A DNA stretch of 64,000 nucleotides, from the NCBI GenBank assembly GCA_938041435.1, contig CALISR010000014.1, positions 62,001-126,000 of the forward strand, read 5' to 3'. The notes beneath the pieces are model-generated. The model saw only the letters and a list, made by a program, of their open reading frames with translations, had not been told where the DNA came from and searched no databases. Origin of the DNA: an uncultured Candidatus Saccharibacteria bacterium (GTDB taxonomy: Bacteria > Patescibacteriota > Saccharimonadia > Saccharimonadales > Saccharimonadaceae). Shown piece by piece: positions 1-9,183 of this stretch. Numbering within the stretch: position 1 is the stretch's first letter; the number at the start of each line of letters is the position of its first letter. A program made the translations under genes and the position numbers.

Positions 1-2
1 CT

Positions 3-785
3 TTGCTCGAGCGCGGTGAGCGTGTCGTGCAAGAAACCCGTGGCTGGAGTGACGATAAAGGCATCACCACGAGCCAGCGCAGCAAAGAAGATGCCCAGGA
101 CTATCGCTACATGCCCGACCCAGACATTCCACCAATTGTCCTAACGGACGAAGAGATTGCTCGTGTTCAGCAGGATGTACCGACGATGCCAGGTGAATAC
201 CGCGTGCAGTGGCAGAGCCTTGCGCTGGATAACTCGGTGGTTAATACTGTGCTCAGTCATCAGCCACTGGCTATTTTGCTGAGTGATATCTACCCGCTCG
301 AGCATAATGCTGCGTCGATTTTGCAATGGCTTGGCGTCGATGAGTCAGTGTATCAGCGGCTTGTCAAGCGGATCTTCAACTGGTTTGCCTCCACACCGGA
401 AGAGTTGATGGATATGAGTAAGGTTGAATCGGGTTTTGTTGGGCCGCGGCGACTCTTGCTGCTCTCACAGTTGGTGGAGGATAACAAAGTCAGCTCGACT
501 GGCGCGAAGGAGCTCTTTCTCGACCTCTTTGACGAGCAATATACTGGCAAGATGCCTGAGGTGATTGCTGAGGCGAAGAATCTGCTCCAGGTGTCAGACG
601 AGGGGGCGATTGGCGCAATTGTCGATGAGGTGATGAATGACCCAGCCAGTGCGGCGTCCATTGCGGATATCAAGGCTGGCAAGGATAAGGCAATTGGCTA
701 CCTCGTCGGGCAAGTCATGAAGCGCTCTCGCGGCAAAGCCAATCCAGCTCTGGCGCAGAAACTGATTCGTGAGAGGCTGAAGTGA
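3..785 (+). CDS. gatB: Asp-tRNA(Asn)/Glu-tRNA(Gln) amidotransferase subunit B, 3' part
   Basis: This is the C-terminal 260 or so residues of GatB; the start lies outside the window. GatB is the tRNA-binding and kinase subunit of GatCAB, which amidates mischarged Glu-tRNA(Gln) or Asp-tRNA(Asn). The family signature RSKEDAQDYRYMPDPDIPP is visible near residues 26-44. It is followed by the helical domain and the C-terminal YqeY-like (GatB/Yqey) tail, ending in ALAQKLIRERLK. The frame is open to the left edge, so the TTG at position 3 is just the first whole codon and not a real start. galU follows after 30 bp in the same direction. Confidence 0.95.
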   Translation: MLERGERVVQETRGWSDDKGITTSQRSKEDAQDYRYMPDPDIPPIVLTDEEIARVQQDVPTMPGEYRVQWQSLALDNSVVNTVLSHQPLAILLSDIYPLEHNAASILQWLGVDESVYQRLVKRIFNWFASTPEELMDMSKVESGFVGPRRLLLLSQLVEDNKVSSTGAKELFLDLFDEQYTGKMPEVIAEAKNLLQVSDEGAIGAIVDEVMNDPASAASIADIKAGKDKAIGYLVGQVMKRSRGKANPALAQKLIRERLK

Positions 786-815
786 GCAACTAAAAGATAT
801 ACAAGGAGAATCATA

Positions 816-1721
816 ATGAAACGACCAACAAAAGCAATCATCGCCGCCGCGGGTTTTGGTACGCGGTTCTTACCTCAGACGAAGGCAATGCCTAAGGAGA
901 TGATGCCACTGATCGATAAGCCGATCATCCAGTATGTAGTGGAAGAGCTCGTCCAGGCGGGAATTCGCGATATTATCATCGTGGGGAGTGCTAATAAGCG
1001 TGCAATTGAAGACCACTTTGATGTGCCAAATGAGGATTTACTAGCTAACCTTCGGGCTGGTGGGCCAAAGAAGCAGCCACTGATCGATACCGTCAAGCAG
1101 CTCTCGGAGATGGCAAACTTTATCTACATCCGCCAAAAGGGTCCATACGGCAATGCAACGCCGCTGGCCTGTGCAGCACACCTCATCAACCGCGACGAGC
1201 CCGTCATCTATACCTTTGCCGACGACTTCATTGCTGCCAGCCCAAGCCGCTTCCAGCAGATGATCGCTGCATCGCAAGAGCTCGATGGGGCAGTACTATC
1301 GTGCAAAAAGATCGTCGACGATGCTGAGTTTGATCGCTATGGCGTGGTGGCTGGCCAGCAGCTATCGGACGGTGTTATTAAGATGAGCAACATCGTTGAA
1401 AAGCCAGGCAAGGCTAATGCGCCATCTGACCTCGCTAGTGTCAGTAGCTATATTTTGCCTGGCGAATTCTTTAGCTATCTTGAGCATGCGAAGGAGCATT
1501 TTGATGGGCATGGCGAGTTTACTGTCCAGCCTATTATGCAGCGGATGATTGATGACGACCACGCATTCTTTGGTGTGGAGATTACCAACGGTACATATTA
1601 TGACACTGGCGATAAGCTAGAGTATCTTAAGACCGTCGTAGATTTTGGTCTCAAAGACCCAGTGCTTGGTCCAGAGTTTGCAAAATACCTGCGGACTCAC
1701 TATACTGATACCCAGGCATAG
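816..1721 (+). CDS. galU: UTP-glucose-1-phosphate uridylyltransferase
   Basis: The 301-residue product makes UDP-glucose from UTP and glucose-1-phosphate, a precursor for surface glycans and lipids. The nucleotidyltransferase signature AAGFGTRFLPQTKAMPKEM lies at residues 11-29. Further family blocks are PLIDKPIIQYVVEE, the conserved FADDF metal/substrate segment near residue 133, and VEKPGKANAPSDLASVSSYI. The length is normal for bacterial GalU. An AAGGAG ribosome-binding site sits 7 nt before the ATG. The gene lies between gatB and a run of small membrane-protein genes; no other sugar-nucleotide gene is adjacent. Confidence 0.95.
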   Translation: MKRPTKAIIAAAGFGTRFLPQTKAMPKEMMPLIDKPIIQYVVEELVQAGIRDIIIVGSANKRAIEDHFDVPNEDLLANLRAGGPKKQPLIDTVKQLSEMANFIYIRQKGPYGNATPLACAAHLINRDEPVIYTFADDFIAASPSRFQQMIAASQELDGAVLSCKKIVDDAEFDRYGVVAGQQLSDGVIKMSNIVEKPGKANAPSDLASVSSYILPGEFFSYLEHAKEHFDGHGEFTVQPIMQRMIDDDHAFFGVEITNGTYYDTGDKLEYLKTVVDFGLKDPVLGPEFAKYLRTHYTDTQA

Positions 1722-1753
1722 TATATATGCTACTAACATAAAGGAGATACCGC

Positions 1754-2008
1754 ATGGAGTGGGCCCAGATATTAGTTATCATGTTATCGGTATTGCTAGC
1801 GCTACTGCTGGTGCTTGCGATCGTCTTGACGATCATATTGATTCGCATTACGCAGCGGATTAGTGCTGTGGTCGAATCAGCTGAACGCGTGGCAGCAAAC
1901 CTCGAGGCAACAACTGATAATATTACCCGGGTTACCTCGCCGTTTTGGCTAGCCAAGACCGCTGTGTCTTCGATCAAAAAATTGTTTACCACCAAACATA
2001 ATCGATAA
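1754..2008 (+). CDS. small membrane protein, DUF948-like
   Basis: The 84-residue product has one long hydrophobic segment (about residues 5-31), then a short amphipathic coiled-coil-like tail (ISAVVESAERVAANLEATTD) and a basic C terminus. This layout resembles DUF948-type general stress membrane proteins, which often stand next to YtxH genes, as here: a YtxH-like gene begins 11 bp downstream. AAGGAG precedes the ATG. A role in envelope stress is inferred only from the pairing. Confidence 0.7.
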   Translation: MEWAQILVIMLSVLLALLLVLAIVLTIILIRITQRISAVVESAERVAANLEATTDNITRVTSPFWLAKTAVSSIKKLFTTKHNR

Positions 2009-2019
2009 AGGAGGGATAT

Positions 2020-2298
2020 ATGTCGAAAGGTAAATTTGTGCTTGGTGCAGCAATCGGTGCTGCCGCTGGCGTGGTGGCTGGGCTCTTAACAGCGCCAAAG
2101 TCAGGCAAAGAGACGCGAGCTGACCTCAAGAAAAAGGCACGTGAGCTCAAGCAAGACGCAACCGCAAAGGGTGACGAATTGCGTGCTAAGGGTGAGAAGG
2201 CATACTACGATGCACGTGATGCCGCTCGTGACCTGCATGACCGCAGTGGCCGCGCTCTGCGCAGTGCTCGCGATGAGTTTGCAAAGGACAAGAAGTAG
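2020..2298 (+). CDS. YtxH domain protein
   Basis: The 92-residue product starts with the YtxH-type glycine- and alanine-rich membrane segment (FVLGAAIGAAAGVVAGLLTAPKSGKETR, quoted in part as GAAIGAAAGVVAGLLTAPKS). The LxAPxSGxETR motif typical of the family follows, then a highly charged Lys/Arg/Asp-rich helix. These proteins are linked to general stress in Firmicutes; the biochemical role is unknown. AAAGGAGG lies 5-6 nt before the ATG. The gene is probably co-transcribed with the preceding DUF948-like gene. Confidence 0.8.
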   Translation: MSKGKFVLGAAIGAAAGVVAGLLTAPKSGKETRADLKKKARELKQDATAKGDELRAKGEKAYYDARDAARDLHDRSGRALRSARDEFAKDKK

Positions 2299-2376
2299 CC
2301 AGTAGGCGACAAAGGATGTGGTGAGTATTCTCCTTATAGGCAGAATGCTCGCCGCATCTTCGCAATTATCATTATT

Positions 2377-2727
2377 ATGACAAAGCAATCATCCCCACCG
2401 CAGCATTCATCGGATGAGTCGGCGACTCGTGAGCAGCGTGACCACCCTGGGCTAGTTACTGGGCTTGCACGGCAGGTTAAGCAAGCCAACGAGACCGATG
2501 CACGCAAGGCTATCCTCGAGGATTTATTTTACGATTTTCATCGTAGCCGCGCAGAAGTCTACAAAATGAACTTCATCCGCGGGATATTTTTTGGCCTAGG
2601 GAGTGTGCTTGGCGGAACGATTCTTGTAGCGCTGTTTGTCTGGTTACTCAATGCCATCGGCCTCTTGGTGCCAAGCCTGGCGGACTTTATCGATAGCATT
2701 ATCAAGGTGATGAGCACGCGGCATTGA
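2377..2727 (+). CDS. membrane protein with one hydrophobic hairpin, DUF5665-like
   Basis: The 116-residue product has a polar N terminus, then a conserved-looking block (AILEDLFYDFHRSRAEVYKM, about residues 45-64), a hydrophobic stretch at about residues 68-92 (IFFGLGSVLGGTILVALFVW), and a short amphipathic end. The charged helix followed by a Gly-rich membrane segment is like DUF5665-type proteins of CPR bacteria. I assign that family from memory of its pattern, with moderate certainty. There is no clear Shine-Dalgarno; TATCAT lies close upstream of the ATG. Confidence 0.6.
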   Translation: MTKQSSPPQHSSDESATREQRDHPGLVTGLARQVKQANETDARKAILEDLFYDFHRSRAEVYKMNFIRGIFFGLGSVLGGTILVALFVWLLNAIGLLVPSLADFIDSIIKVMSTRH

Positions 2728-2759
2728 TGTGTCGTGCAGAGGTAAGATGACCCATTCAG

Positions 2760-2784
2760 CGTGACTGGCCGTCACGTTTCTCTT
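2760..2784 (+). terminator. candidate rho-independent terminator
   Basis: A 6-bp stem (CGTGAC/GTCACG) with a 5-nt loop is followed by TTTCTCTT. It lies between the small membrane-protein gene and dnaE. The stem is short, so it may be weak. Confidence 0.45.
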
Positions 2785-2905
2785 GATAGGGCAATAGGGG
2801 CGGTTAGTGCCGACAAAGCAAATAGCTCTGACACCTCAGCTCTTATCAATCACAAGCATCCCGGCGTTGGCGTCACCACCTACTCATTTGCTATACTAGA
2901 TAAGT

Positions 2906-5900
2906 ATGACCTCTCACTCATTATCAGCTTTGCAACCATCGGATTTTGTTCACCTACACAACCATACTCATCACTCACTGCTTGATGGCTTAACGAAGAT
3001 TGGTGACCTTGTCAGTACTGTCAAAGAGTATGGCATGACAGCAGCAGCCATTACCGATCACGGGACAATGAGTGGGGTGCTTGACTATTACAAGACGGCG
3101 AAGGCGGCGGGCATCAAGCCGATCCTTGGCATTGAAGCATACGTTGCCGCTCGCTCGCGCTTCGACCGTGATCCCGCTAAAGATAAAATGCGCTACCACC
3201 TGACTATCATTGCGATGAATAATCAGGGGTACCATAACCTGATGCGACTGAGTACGAAGGCAAACCTAGAGGGGATGTACTATAAGCCGCGGATTGACCA
3301 TGACCTCCTAGAGGAGCTCAACGAAGGGCTGATTGTCCTAAGCGGCTGTGCAAGTGGTGAGATTGGTGAGGCGCTGCGTTATGACGACTACGCCAAGGCA
3401 GTCGAGATCGCTCAGTGGTATAAGCGTGTCTTTGGCGACCGCTACTATCTGGAATTGCAAGACCATGGCCACCCCGAGTCTAATACGCACTGGGACGTAC
3501 AGGCGAAGATTAATGATGGTCTGCGCCGCATGGCTGAGGAGCTGGACATTCCTCTGGTTGTGACGTGCGATGGTCACTATTTGACGCACGACTTCCAAGA
3601 TGCGCATGAGATATTGCTCTGCGTAGGGACGGGCTCATTCTTGAGCGACGAAAAGCGGATGAGCCTGAAAGACTTTGAGCTCCACCTGACTGACCCGCGC
3701 GATATCATTGCTCGCTGGGGAAGAGAGCTACCCGAGGCTATTACCAACACCAAGCAGATTGCCGACCGCTGCACTGTCGATATCGAGCTGGGCAAGATCC
3801 TTATCCCAAAATACCCATTGCCTGAGGGCGAGACGAGTGAACATAGCTATTTACACAAGCTGGTGTATCGTGGCCTAGCCCAGCGTTACAATGGTGCAAA
3901 ACCCGAAGATATCGCTGATCAGCTCCCTGAGCAAATAATCCCCACCTTGGCTGATAGTGTGCGTGAGCGGGCCAAGATGGAGCTGGGCGTTATGGCAAGC
4001 ATGGGGTATGAGGGGTATTTCTTGATCGTGCAGGACTTTATTAACTGGGGTAAGAGCCAGGGGATTGTCTTTGGGCCAGGTCGAGGTAGCGCCGCGGGGT
4101 CGATCATTGCGTATGCGCTTAATATCACTGATCTTGACCCGCTCAAGTACGGTCTACTCTTCGAGCGGTTTCTTAATCCCGATCGCATTAGTATGCCTGA
4201 TATTGATGTCGACATCCAGGATACGCGGCGCGATGAGGTAATCGACTACTGTGCAAATAAATATGGTCACGACCACGTCAGTAATATCGTCACCTTTGGT
4301 AAGATGGCGGCCCGGGCGGCGGTGCGTGATGTCGCACGCGTGTTGGAGGTGCCGTATGCCGAAAGTGACCGCCTGGCTAAGATGGTGCCACCACCTGCCC
4401 AGGGGCGGCACATTCCGCTGGCAGTTAGCACTAAAGAAGACCCTGACCTTAAGCACGAATATGAGACGAACCCAACTGCCAAGCAAGTTTTTGATTATGC
4501 TATCCAGCTAGAGGGAACGATTCGCAGCCATGGGGTGCACGCGTGTGGTGTGGTGATTGCGCCCGATGAGCTCGTTAAATATATCCCGCTTGAGCAGGCG
4601 CAGAAAGGCGTGGTGGCGACGCAATTTCCAATGGGTGAGGTTGAGGATCTTGGTCTGCTCAAGATGGACTTCCTTGGCCTATCGAACTTATCGATTATTA
4701 ATAATGCAATGCGGATCATCCGAAAAGTCTATGGTGATACGATCGACCTCTCCACGTTACCACTTGATGACGAAGCAACGTACAAACTGTTTCAGCGGGG
4801 TGATACAACAGGGGTATTCCAGCTTGAGTCGGCTGGCATGAAGCGCTATTTGCGCGCCCTCAAGCCATCGCACTTTGAGGATATCATCGCAATGGTGGCG
4901 CTGTATCGGCCTGGACCAATGCAGTTTATCGATAGTTTTATTCGGCGCAAGCACGGCGAGGAGGAGATCACCTACCTCCACCCGGGAATGAAGAGCTCAC
5001 TTGAGAACACGTATGGTATCTTGGTCTATCAGGAGCAGTTTATGCAGATCTCCAAGGAATGGTGCGGCTTTACTGGTGGGCAGGCTGATACCCTACGTAA
5101 GGCCGTTGGTAAGAAAAAGATCGACCTGATGAAGAAGGTTAAGCCGGAGTTTGTTGAAGGAGCAGTGAAGGTCGGTGGAGCGACGCGTGAGATGGCTGAG
5201 ACATTTTGGACGCAGCTAGAAGAGTTTGCCAATTACTGCTTCAACAAGAGCCATGCAGCGTGCTATGGGCTTATTGCTTACTGGACGGCATATCTCAAGG
5301 CGCACTACCCCGATGCCTTTATGGCGGCCTTAATGACAAGCGACCATGATGACGTCGACCGACTAGCGATCGAGATCACCGAGTGTAAGCATATGGGCCT
5401 AACGGTACTCAACCCTGATGTCAATGAATCATACGAGGAATTTGCGGTGGTACCGGGCAAGAAACAGATCCGCTTTGGTATGGCAGCAGTGAAGGGTGTT
5501 GGTGTGGGAGCAGTGGAAGAGATCGTCAAGATGCGTGACCGCGATGGGAAGTTTGCTACGGTGGAAGACTTTGCCAAGCGTGTCTCGACGAGTAAATGCA
5601 ACAAGCGAGTTTGGGAGTCGCTCATTAAATCGGGCGGCTTTGATGCGCTGGGTGATCGCTCTGATCTTCTCTTTAATCTTGAGAATGTCCTTGCTTTTGC
5701 GAGTAAATTACAGAAGGAAGCACTGAGCGGCCAGACTGACCTCTTCGGTAGCCTAGCCGATAGCTCTACAGAAGTCATGCCGTCGATTGAGCTTAAGCCA
5801 GCGCCCGTCAAACACACTGACAAAGAGCGCCTGATGTGGGAGCGCGAGCTGATTGGCCTCTACATTAGCGCGCACCCGCTCGACCACTACGACACGTTCT

Positions 5901-6610
5901 TTGCTGAGCAGACCGTGCCACTGCGCACTGTCTCACCACAGATCGACGGCCAGACAGTGACGATCGGTGGTCTCGTGACGCGTTTGCGGACGATTGTGAC
6001 GAAGTCGGGTAGCAAGATGGCTTTTGTAGGGGTTGAGGACAAATCGGGTGAGAGCGAGATCATCATTTTCCCGAATCTGTATGAGAAGCTTGCTGGCCAG
6101 CTGGAACAAGATGTGGTAATCACTGCCAGCGGCAAGGTGAGCGCGCGCGATCGCGATGGCAACCTTGGTGATGAAGCAAAGCTAATTGCCAATGAAATCA
6201 CCGTCGTGACCGATACCGACTTAGCCGAATACCAAGCAACTGGTCGCACGATGTCTGCACCAACTGGCCCAGCAGCTACGCCGCGCCGCCGGTCATCATC
6301 GCAAAAAAATACCCAGCGCTCAGCACAAGCATCGGCACGTGCAGCCGCATCAGTGTCAGTAGGGCCGCCGCCCAAACCGCTCGATACACTCCCAACGGTC
6401 TATGTGCGGGTCAAGAACCCCGATGATATGGCTGCTCTTACGAAGTTTAAGCAGCTGTGTACGCAAAATCCGGGCCAGCACGATATTATTATGATGCTCG
6501 GTGATGACAAAACATCAGCGATTCGCCTGCCATTCCGGGTCGACGCGCAGCAGCGATTGCAGGATGAGCTTGCACAAATCCTCGGTAGAGACTGCGTTGT
6601 TGTTAAATAA
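2906..6610 (+). CDS. dnaE: DNA polymerase III subunit alpha
   Basis: The 1234-residue product is the replicative polymerase of the DnaE type. It begins with a PHP domain (FVHLHNHTHHSLLDG at about residues 14-28, DHGTMSGVLDYY, CDGHYLTH). The polymerase core carries the catalytic aspartates in MPDIDVDIQD (D432 and D434). The helix-hairpin-helix region and an OB fold near residues 1010-1100 follow. A low-complexity linker (about residues 1115-1160) joins a short C-terminal domain. The PHP histidines are largely intact, so a proofreading-type metal site is possible. TATACT (2892-2897) lies 8 nt before the ATG with no ribosome-binding site, so the mRNA is probably leaderless. Confidence 0.97.
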   Translation: MTSHSLSALQPSDFVHLHNHTHHSLLDGLTKIGDLVSTVKEYGMTAAAITDHGTMSGVLDYYKTAKAAGIKPILGIEAYVAARSRFDRDPAKDKMRYHLTIIAMNNQGYHNLMRLSTKANLEGMYYKPRIDHDLLEELNEGLIVLSGCASGEIGEALRYDDYAKAVEIAQWYKRVFGDRYYLELQDHGHPESNTHWDVQAKINDGLRRMAEELDIPLVVTCDGHYLTHDFQDAHEILLCVGTGSFLSDEKRMSLKDFELHLTDPRDIIARWGRELPEAITNTKQIADRCTVDIELGKILIPKYPLPEGETSEHSYLHKLVYRGLAQRYNGAKPEDIADQLPEQIIPTLADSVRERAKMELGVMASMGYEGYFLIVQDFINWGKSQGIVFGPGRGSAAGSIIAYALNITDLDPLKYGLLFERFLNPDRISMPDIDVDIQDTRRDEVIDYCANKYGHDHVSNIVTFGKMAARAAVRDVARVLEVPYAESDRLAKMVPPPAQGRHIPLAVSTKEDPDLKHEYETNPTAKQVFDYAIQLEGTIRSHGVHACGVVIAPDELVKYIPLEQAQKGVVATQFPMGEVEDLGLLKMDFLGLSNLSIINNAMRIIRKVYGDTIDLSTLPLDDEATYKLFQRGDTTGVFQLESAGMKRYLRALKPSHFEDIIAMVALYRPGPMQFIDSFIRRKHGEEEITYLHPGMKSSLENTYGILVYQEQFMQISKEWCGFTGGQADTLRKAVGKKKIDLMKKVKPEFVEGAVKVGGATREMAETFWTQLEEFANYCFNKSHAACYGLIAYWTAYLKAHYPDAFMAALMTSDHDDVDRLAIEITECKHMGLTVLNPDVNESYEEFAVVPGKKQIRFGMAAVKGVGVGAVEEIVKMRDRDGKFATVEDFAKRVSTSKCNKRVWESLIKSGGFDALGDRSDLLFNLENVLAFASKLQKEALSGQTDLFGSLADSSTEVMPSIELKPAPVKHTDKERLMWERELIGLYISAHPLDHYDTFFAEQTVPLRTVSPQIDGQTVTIGGLVTRLRTIVTKSGSKMAFVGVEDKSGESEIIIFPNLYEKLAGQLEQDVVITASGKVSARDRDGNLGDEAKLIANEITVVTDTDLAEYQATGRTMSAPTGPAATPRRRSSSQKNTQRSAQASARAAASVSVGPPPKPLDTLPTVYVRVKNPDDMAALTKFKQLCTQNPGQHDIIMMLGDDKTSAIRLPFRVDAQQRLQDELAQILGRDCVVVK

Positions 6611-6802
6611 TGCCGTCCCCGCGTAGGGGGGTGACTCGCGCCGCCCTGGGAGTCTGCTGGCTGCGCGTGTAATCTTTACTTCGAACAGTAGCGTCTACGA
6701 CCAGGGCGGCGCGAGGCCAGATACTTGCGAGGCGAGCGAAATAAGCTCTAGCACAAGCAAGTTGTCGGCGGTAGCTCGATTGTGCCACCTCCTGCTAGTA
6801 TA
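6611..6802 (-). ncRNA. structured intergenic element; candidate small RNA or 61-codon leaderless ORF
   Basis: This gap between the convergent dnaE and SpoU genes holds a perfect 15-bp inverted repeat (6635-6649 with 6701-6715, CTCGCGCCGCCCTGG) around a 51-nt loop. Its outer ends can also pair (GGGGGGTG near 6626-6633 with CACCTCC near 6786-6792). A minus-strand promoter, TTGTGT-N17-TATACT, runs from 6825 to 6797, so a minus-strand transcript of about 180 nt is predicted. The same strand also has an open frame from a GTG at 6788 to a stop at 6603. It encodes a very basic 61-residue peptide, and the -10 to start spacing matches leaderless genes elsewhere in the window. I could not match it to tmRNA, RNase P RNA, SRP RNA or 6S RNA. 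Confidence 0.35.
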
Positions 6803-6852
6803 ACCCGATATTTGCCAAAACACAAACAAAATGGGTACATATGACGCTGCAA

Positions 6853-7389
6853 CTATCCAGCAGTTGTGAGTGCATAGAGCGCAATACCAGTTGCGACCGA
6901 CACATTAAATGACTCCTTCTGCCCATACATCGGAATCTCGATGATATCATCCACAAGCGAGAGCGTCTCGGCCGGAATACCATGAACTTCTTCGCCAAGC
7001 AAAAGGGCGAGCTTGCTTGGTGGCTGATATTGCTGGAGAGAAACAGAGGTAGAGGCTTGCTCAAGCGCAACAATGCGATAGCCAGCAAACTGCTCAAGGT
7101 CGAGCTCTGGCTGGTAATCGAACGATACGAGAGCTTCGGCACCAAGCGCCGTTTTGTGGATCTGCCGAGTGATCTTTTCGCGGATGTGCGGCAAACGTAA
7201 GTCGGCTCGCGCTGTTTCTTCAGGCTGGTAGGCACAGTACGGTGGGGTTGGCTGAAGGGCAAGATCGGGGTAGGGCGTGTAGCCACTGAGGATAAGCCGC
7301 TGCACACCAAATCCTTCGCAGGTACGAAAGATTGCCCCGACATTGTGCGTTGAGCGGATGTTGTGCGCGATAACAATAATTTCTGGCAT
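6853..7389 (-). CDS. SpoU/TrmH family RNA 2'-O-methyltransferase
   Basis: The 178-residue product is a compact SPOUT methyltransferase that transfers a methyl group from AdoMet to a ribose 2'-OH in tRNA or rRNA. Motif 1 is HNIRSTHNVGAIFRTCEGFG (about residues 8-27). Motif 2 is LALLLGEEVHGIP, and motif 3 is IEIPMYGQKESFNVSVATGI near the C terminus. The N-terminal extension of larger family members is missing, so the RNA target cannot be told. TATAAT (7396-7401) lies 6 nt before the ATG, which indicates a leaderless mRNA. It is divergent from pilB. Confidence 0.9.
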   Translation of the reverse strand: MPEIIVIAHNIRSTHNVGAIFRTCEGFGVQRLILSGYTPYPDLALQPTPPYCAYQPEETARADLRLPHIREKITRQIHKTALGAEALVSFDYQPELDLEQFAGYRIVALEQASTSVSLQQYQPPSKLALLLGEEVHGIPAETLSLVDDIIEIPMYGQKESFNVSVATGIALYALTTAG

Positions 7390-7462
7390 AGTTGTATTAT
7401 ACCTGAAGTGCTTTGGACTTACCCTCTATATTTACCACGAGCTTTTTGTTACACTAAGAAGG

Positions 7463-9085
7463 ATGAATGAAGATGAAGTCCAACAACGTCGTCGCCAGCA
7501 AGATGAGGCGTCGACCGAGCAACGCTCGCGCATTCTTGGCCTCAAATACCTTGATATGCGCCCCATCGAGGAGACACTGCCACTAGCACGCGACCTAATG
7601 ACGATCGAGGAGATGCACAACCTCTATATGCTGCCGCTGACTGATGGCAATGAGCAAGAATCGTATCAGTTTGCCGTTACGACACAAACACCCCAGTCGG
7701 TTATCCAGCGGACGCGGCGCACGTATCAGGACCGGGGGCTACCTGTCGAATTTTATTTGATTAGCCTTAGTGCTTACCGCGTGTTGATGAACCGCTTTGA
7801 TCCGCCAAAGAAGATCGTCTACGATGATATTAAGATTGCCAAAGCGGGCGATAGCGAGACCATCGCTGAGGTGAGTCAGACACTTGGGCGAGTGAGCAGT
7901 GAGGAGGTTTTCGACTTCTTGATCAACCAGGCGGATATGCTTGGTGCGAGCGACATCCACATCGAGAATGAACGCCATGATATCCGGATTCGCCTTCGTG
8001 TCGATGGTGCGCTCCACCCCGTAGCGACGATTAGTCGGAGCCGTTACCGCGTGATCATGGGTGAGCTCGCCAGCCGAGCTGGCGTATCGAGTGCTTCTAT
8101 GGAGCCGCAGTCAGGTCACATCCAAAAGGACGTAACACATGGCAACGCAACGCACTTGCTCAACATCCGTGTTGAGACTGTGCCAACCATGTATGGACAG
8201 GATGCTGTGCTGCGTCTCTTTAATTTCGATGAAAGTTTGCTTAATCTTGATTTGCTGGGTATTCCACCCAAGCAGCGCCAGCAGATTGATGAAATCATCA
8301 GCCATCCGCGCGGCCTTGTGCTGATGGTCGGGCCGACGGGCTCAGGTAAATCTACCACGCTTTACAGCATGCTCAATGCCCTCAACACGACTGATCGTAA
8401 GATTATTACCCTGGAGGATCCAATCGAATATGGCCTGGCTGGCATCTCGCAGATCCCAATCAATACCACCGCCGGCGGGAGCTTTGGCGAGGGTTTGCGC
8501 AGCGTGCTTCGTCTCGATCCAGATGTCGTGATGGTAGGTGAGATCCGCGATGTCGATACGGCGCGCACTGCCATTCAAGCATCGATTACTGGTCACTTGG
8601 TAATGTCAAGCTTCCACGCTAATAGTAGTAGTGCAGCCTTTAGTCGGATGATCGACCTAATTGGTGTGAACCCGATTTTTGCCAGTGCTATCCGCCTTGT
8701 GGTGGCGCAGCGTTTGGTGCGGCGTCTCGTGGACGAGACCAAAGAAGCCTATGAGCCGGATGACGCCACGCGCAGCTATGTCAAGCGAGTCCTTGCTGAT
8801 ATTCCTGAGGAGGTAGAGCATCCGGATCTCGACACCTTCAAACTCTGGCGGCCAGTACCAAGCGATGATGCGCCATTTGGCTACAAGGGCCGTATGGTGA
8901 TTATGGAGCAGCTTATCGTGACCCCAGGTATTCAGAAGTTCATCCGCGGAGACTTTACCGATGTCCATCCAGACGTCATCGAAAAAGCCGCCCAGCGCGA
9001 AGGTATGCTCACCCTCGAGCAAATTGGCGTCCTTGCTGCTCTGCGCGGCGAGACGACGCTAGAGGAAGTCGGGCGGGTGATATAA
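7463..9085 (+). CDS. pilB: type IV pilus / type II secretion assembly ATPase (PilB/GspE family)
   Basis: The 540-residue ATPase would power pilus extension or pseudopilus secretion from the cytoplasmic face. An N-terminal domain is followed by ASDIHIENERHDIRIRLRVDG (in part ASDIHIENERHDIRIR). Then come Walker A GPTGSGKST (about residues 290-298), the Asp box ITLEDPIEY, Walker B MVGEIRD and the His box TGHLVMSSFHANSS. The tetracysteine zinc motif usual in GspE/PilB is absent: the matching segment (about residues 440-475) has no cysteine. I chose the ATG at 7463; an in-frame ATG at 7343 overlaps the opposite gene and its extra residues do not look like the family. No other pilus gene is present here. 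Confidence 0.9.
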   Translation: MNEDEVQQRRRQQDEASTEQRSRILGLKYLDMRPIEETLPLARDLMTIEEMHNLYMLPLTDGNEQESYQFAVTTQTPQSVIQRTRRTYQDRGLPVEFYLISLSAYRVLMNRFDPPKKIVYDDIKIAKAGDSETIAEVSQTLGRVSSEEVFDFLINQADMLGASDIHIENERHDIRIRLRVDGALHPVATISRSRYRVIMGELASRAGVSSASMEPQSGHIQKDVTHGNATHLLNIRVETVPTMYGQDAVLRLFNFDESLLNLDLLGIPPKQRQQIDEIISHPRGLVLMVGPTGSGKSTTLYSMLNALNTTDRKIITLEDPIEYGLAGISQIPINTTAGGSFGEGLRSVLRLDPDVVMVGEIRDVDTARTAIQASITGHLVMSSFHANSSSAAFSRMIDLIGVNPIFASAIRLVVAQRLVRRLVDETKEAYEPDDATRSYVKRVLADIPEEVEHPDLDTFKLWRPVPSDDAPFGYKGRMVIMEQLIVTPGIQKFIRGDFTDVHPDVIEKAAQREGMLTLEQIGVLAALRGETTLEEVGRVI

Positions 9086-9146
9086 TGCGCTATCTTGCTG
9101 AAGAATACTTAGGGCCGATCTGTACTATGTATTATATAGCGGATTT

Positions 9147-9175
9147 TTGACAAAGTATCATTTTTTGCGTATTAT
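9147..9175 (+). promoter_or_regulatory. sigma70-type promoter of the 9184 gene
   Basis: A consensus -35 TTGACA (9147-9152), a 17-bp spacer and -10 TATTAT (9170-9175) lie just upstream of the ATG at 9184. Transcription should start at or within a few bases of the start codon. Confidence 0.75.
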
Positions 9176-9183
9176 ATTATGGC

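Noticed and set aside
7343..7462. Upstream in-frame ATG for pilB
   Set aside because: It lies inside the opposite SpoU gene, and the extra 40 residues are hydrophobic and unlike the family start.
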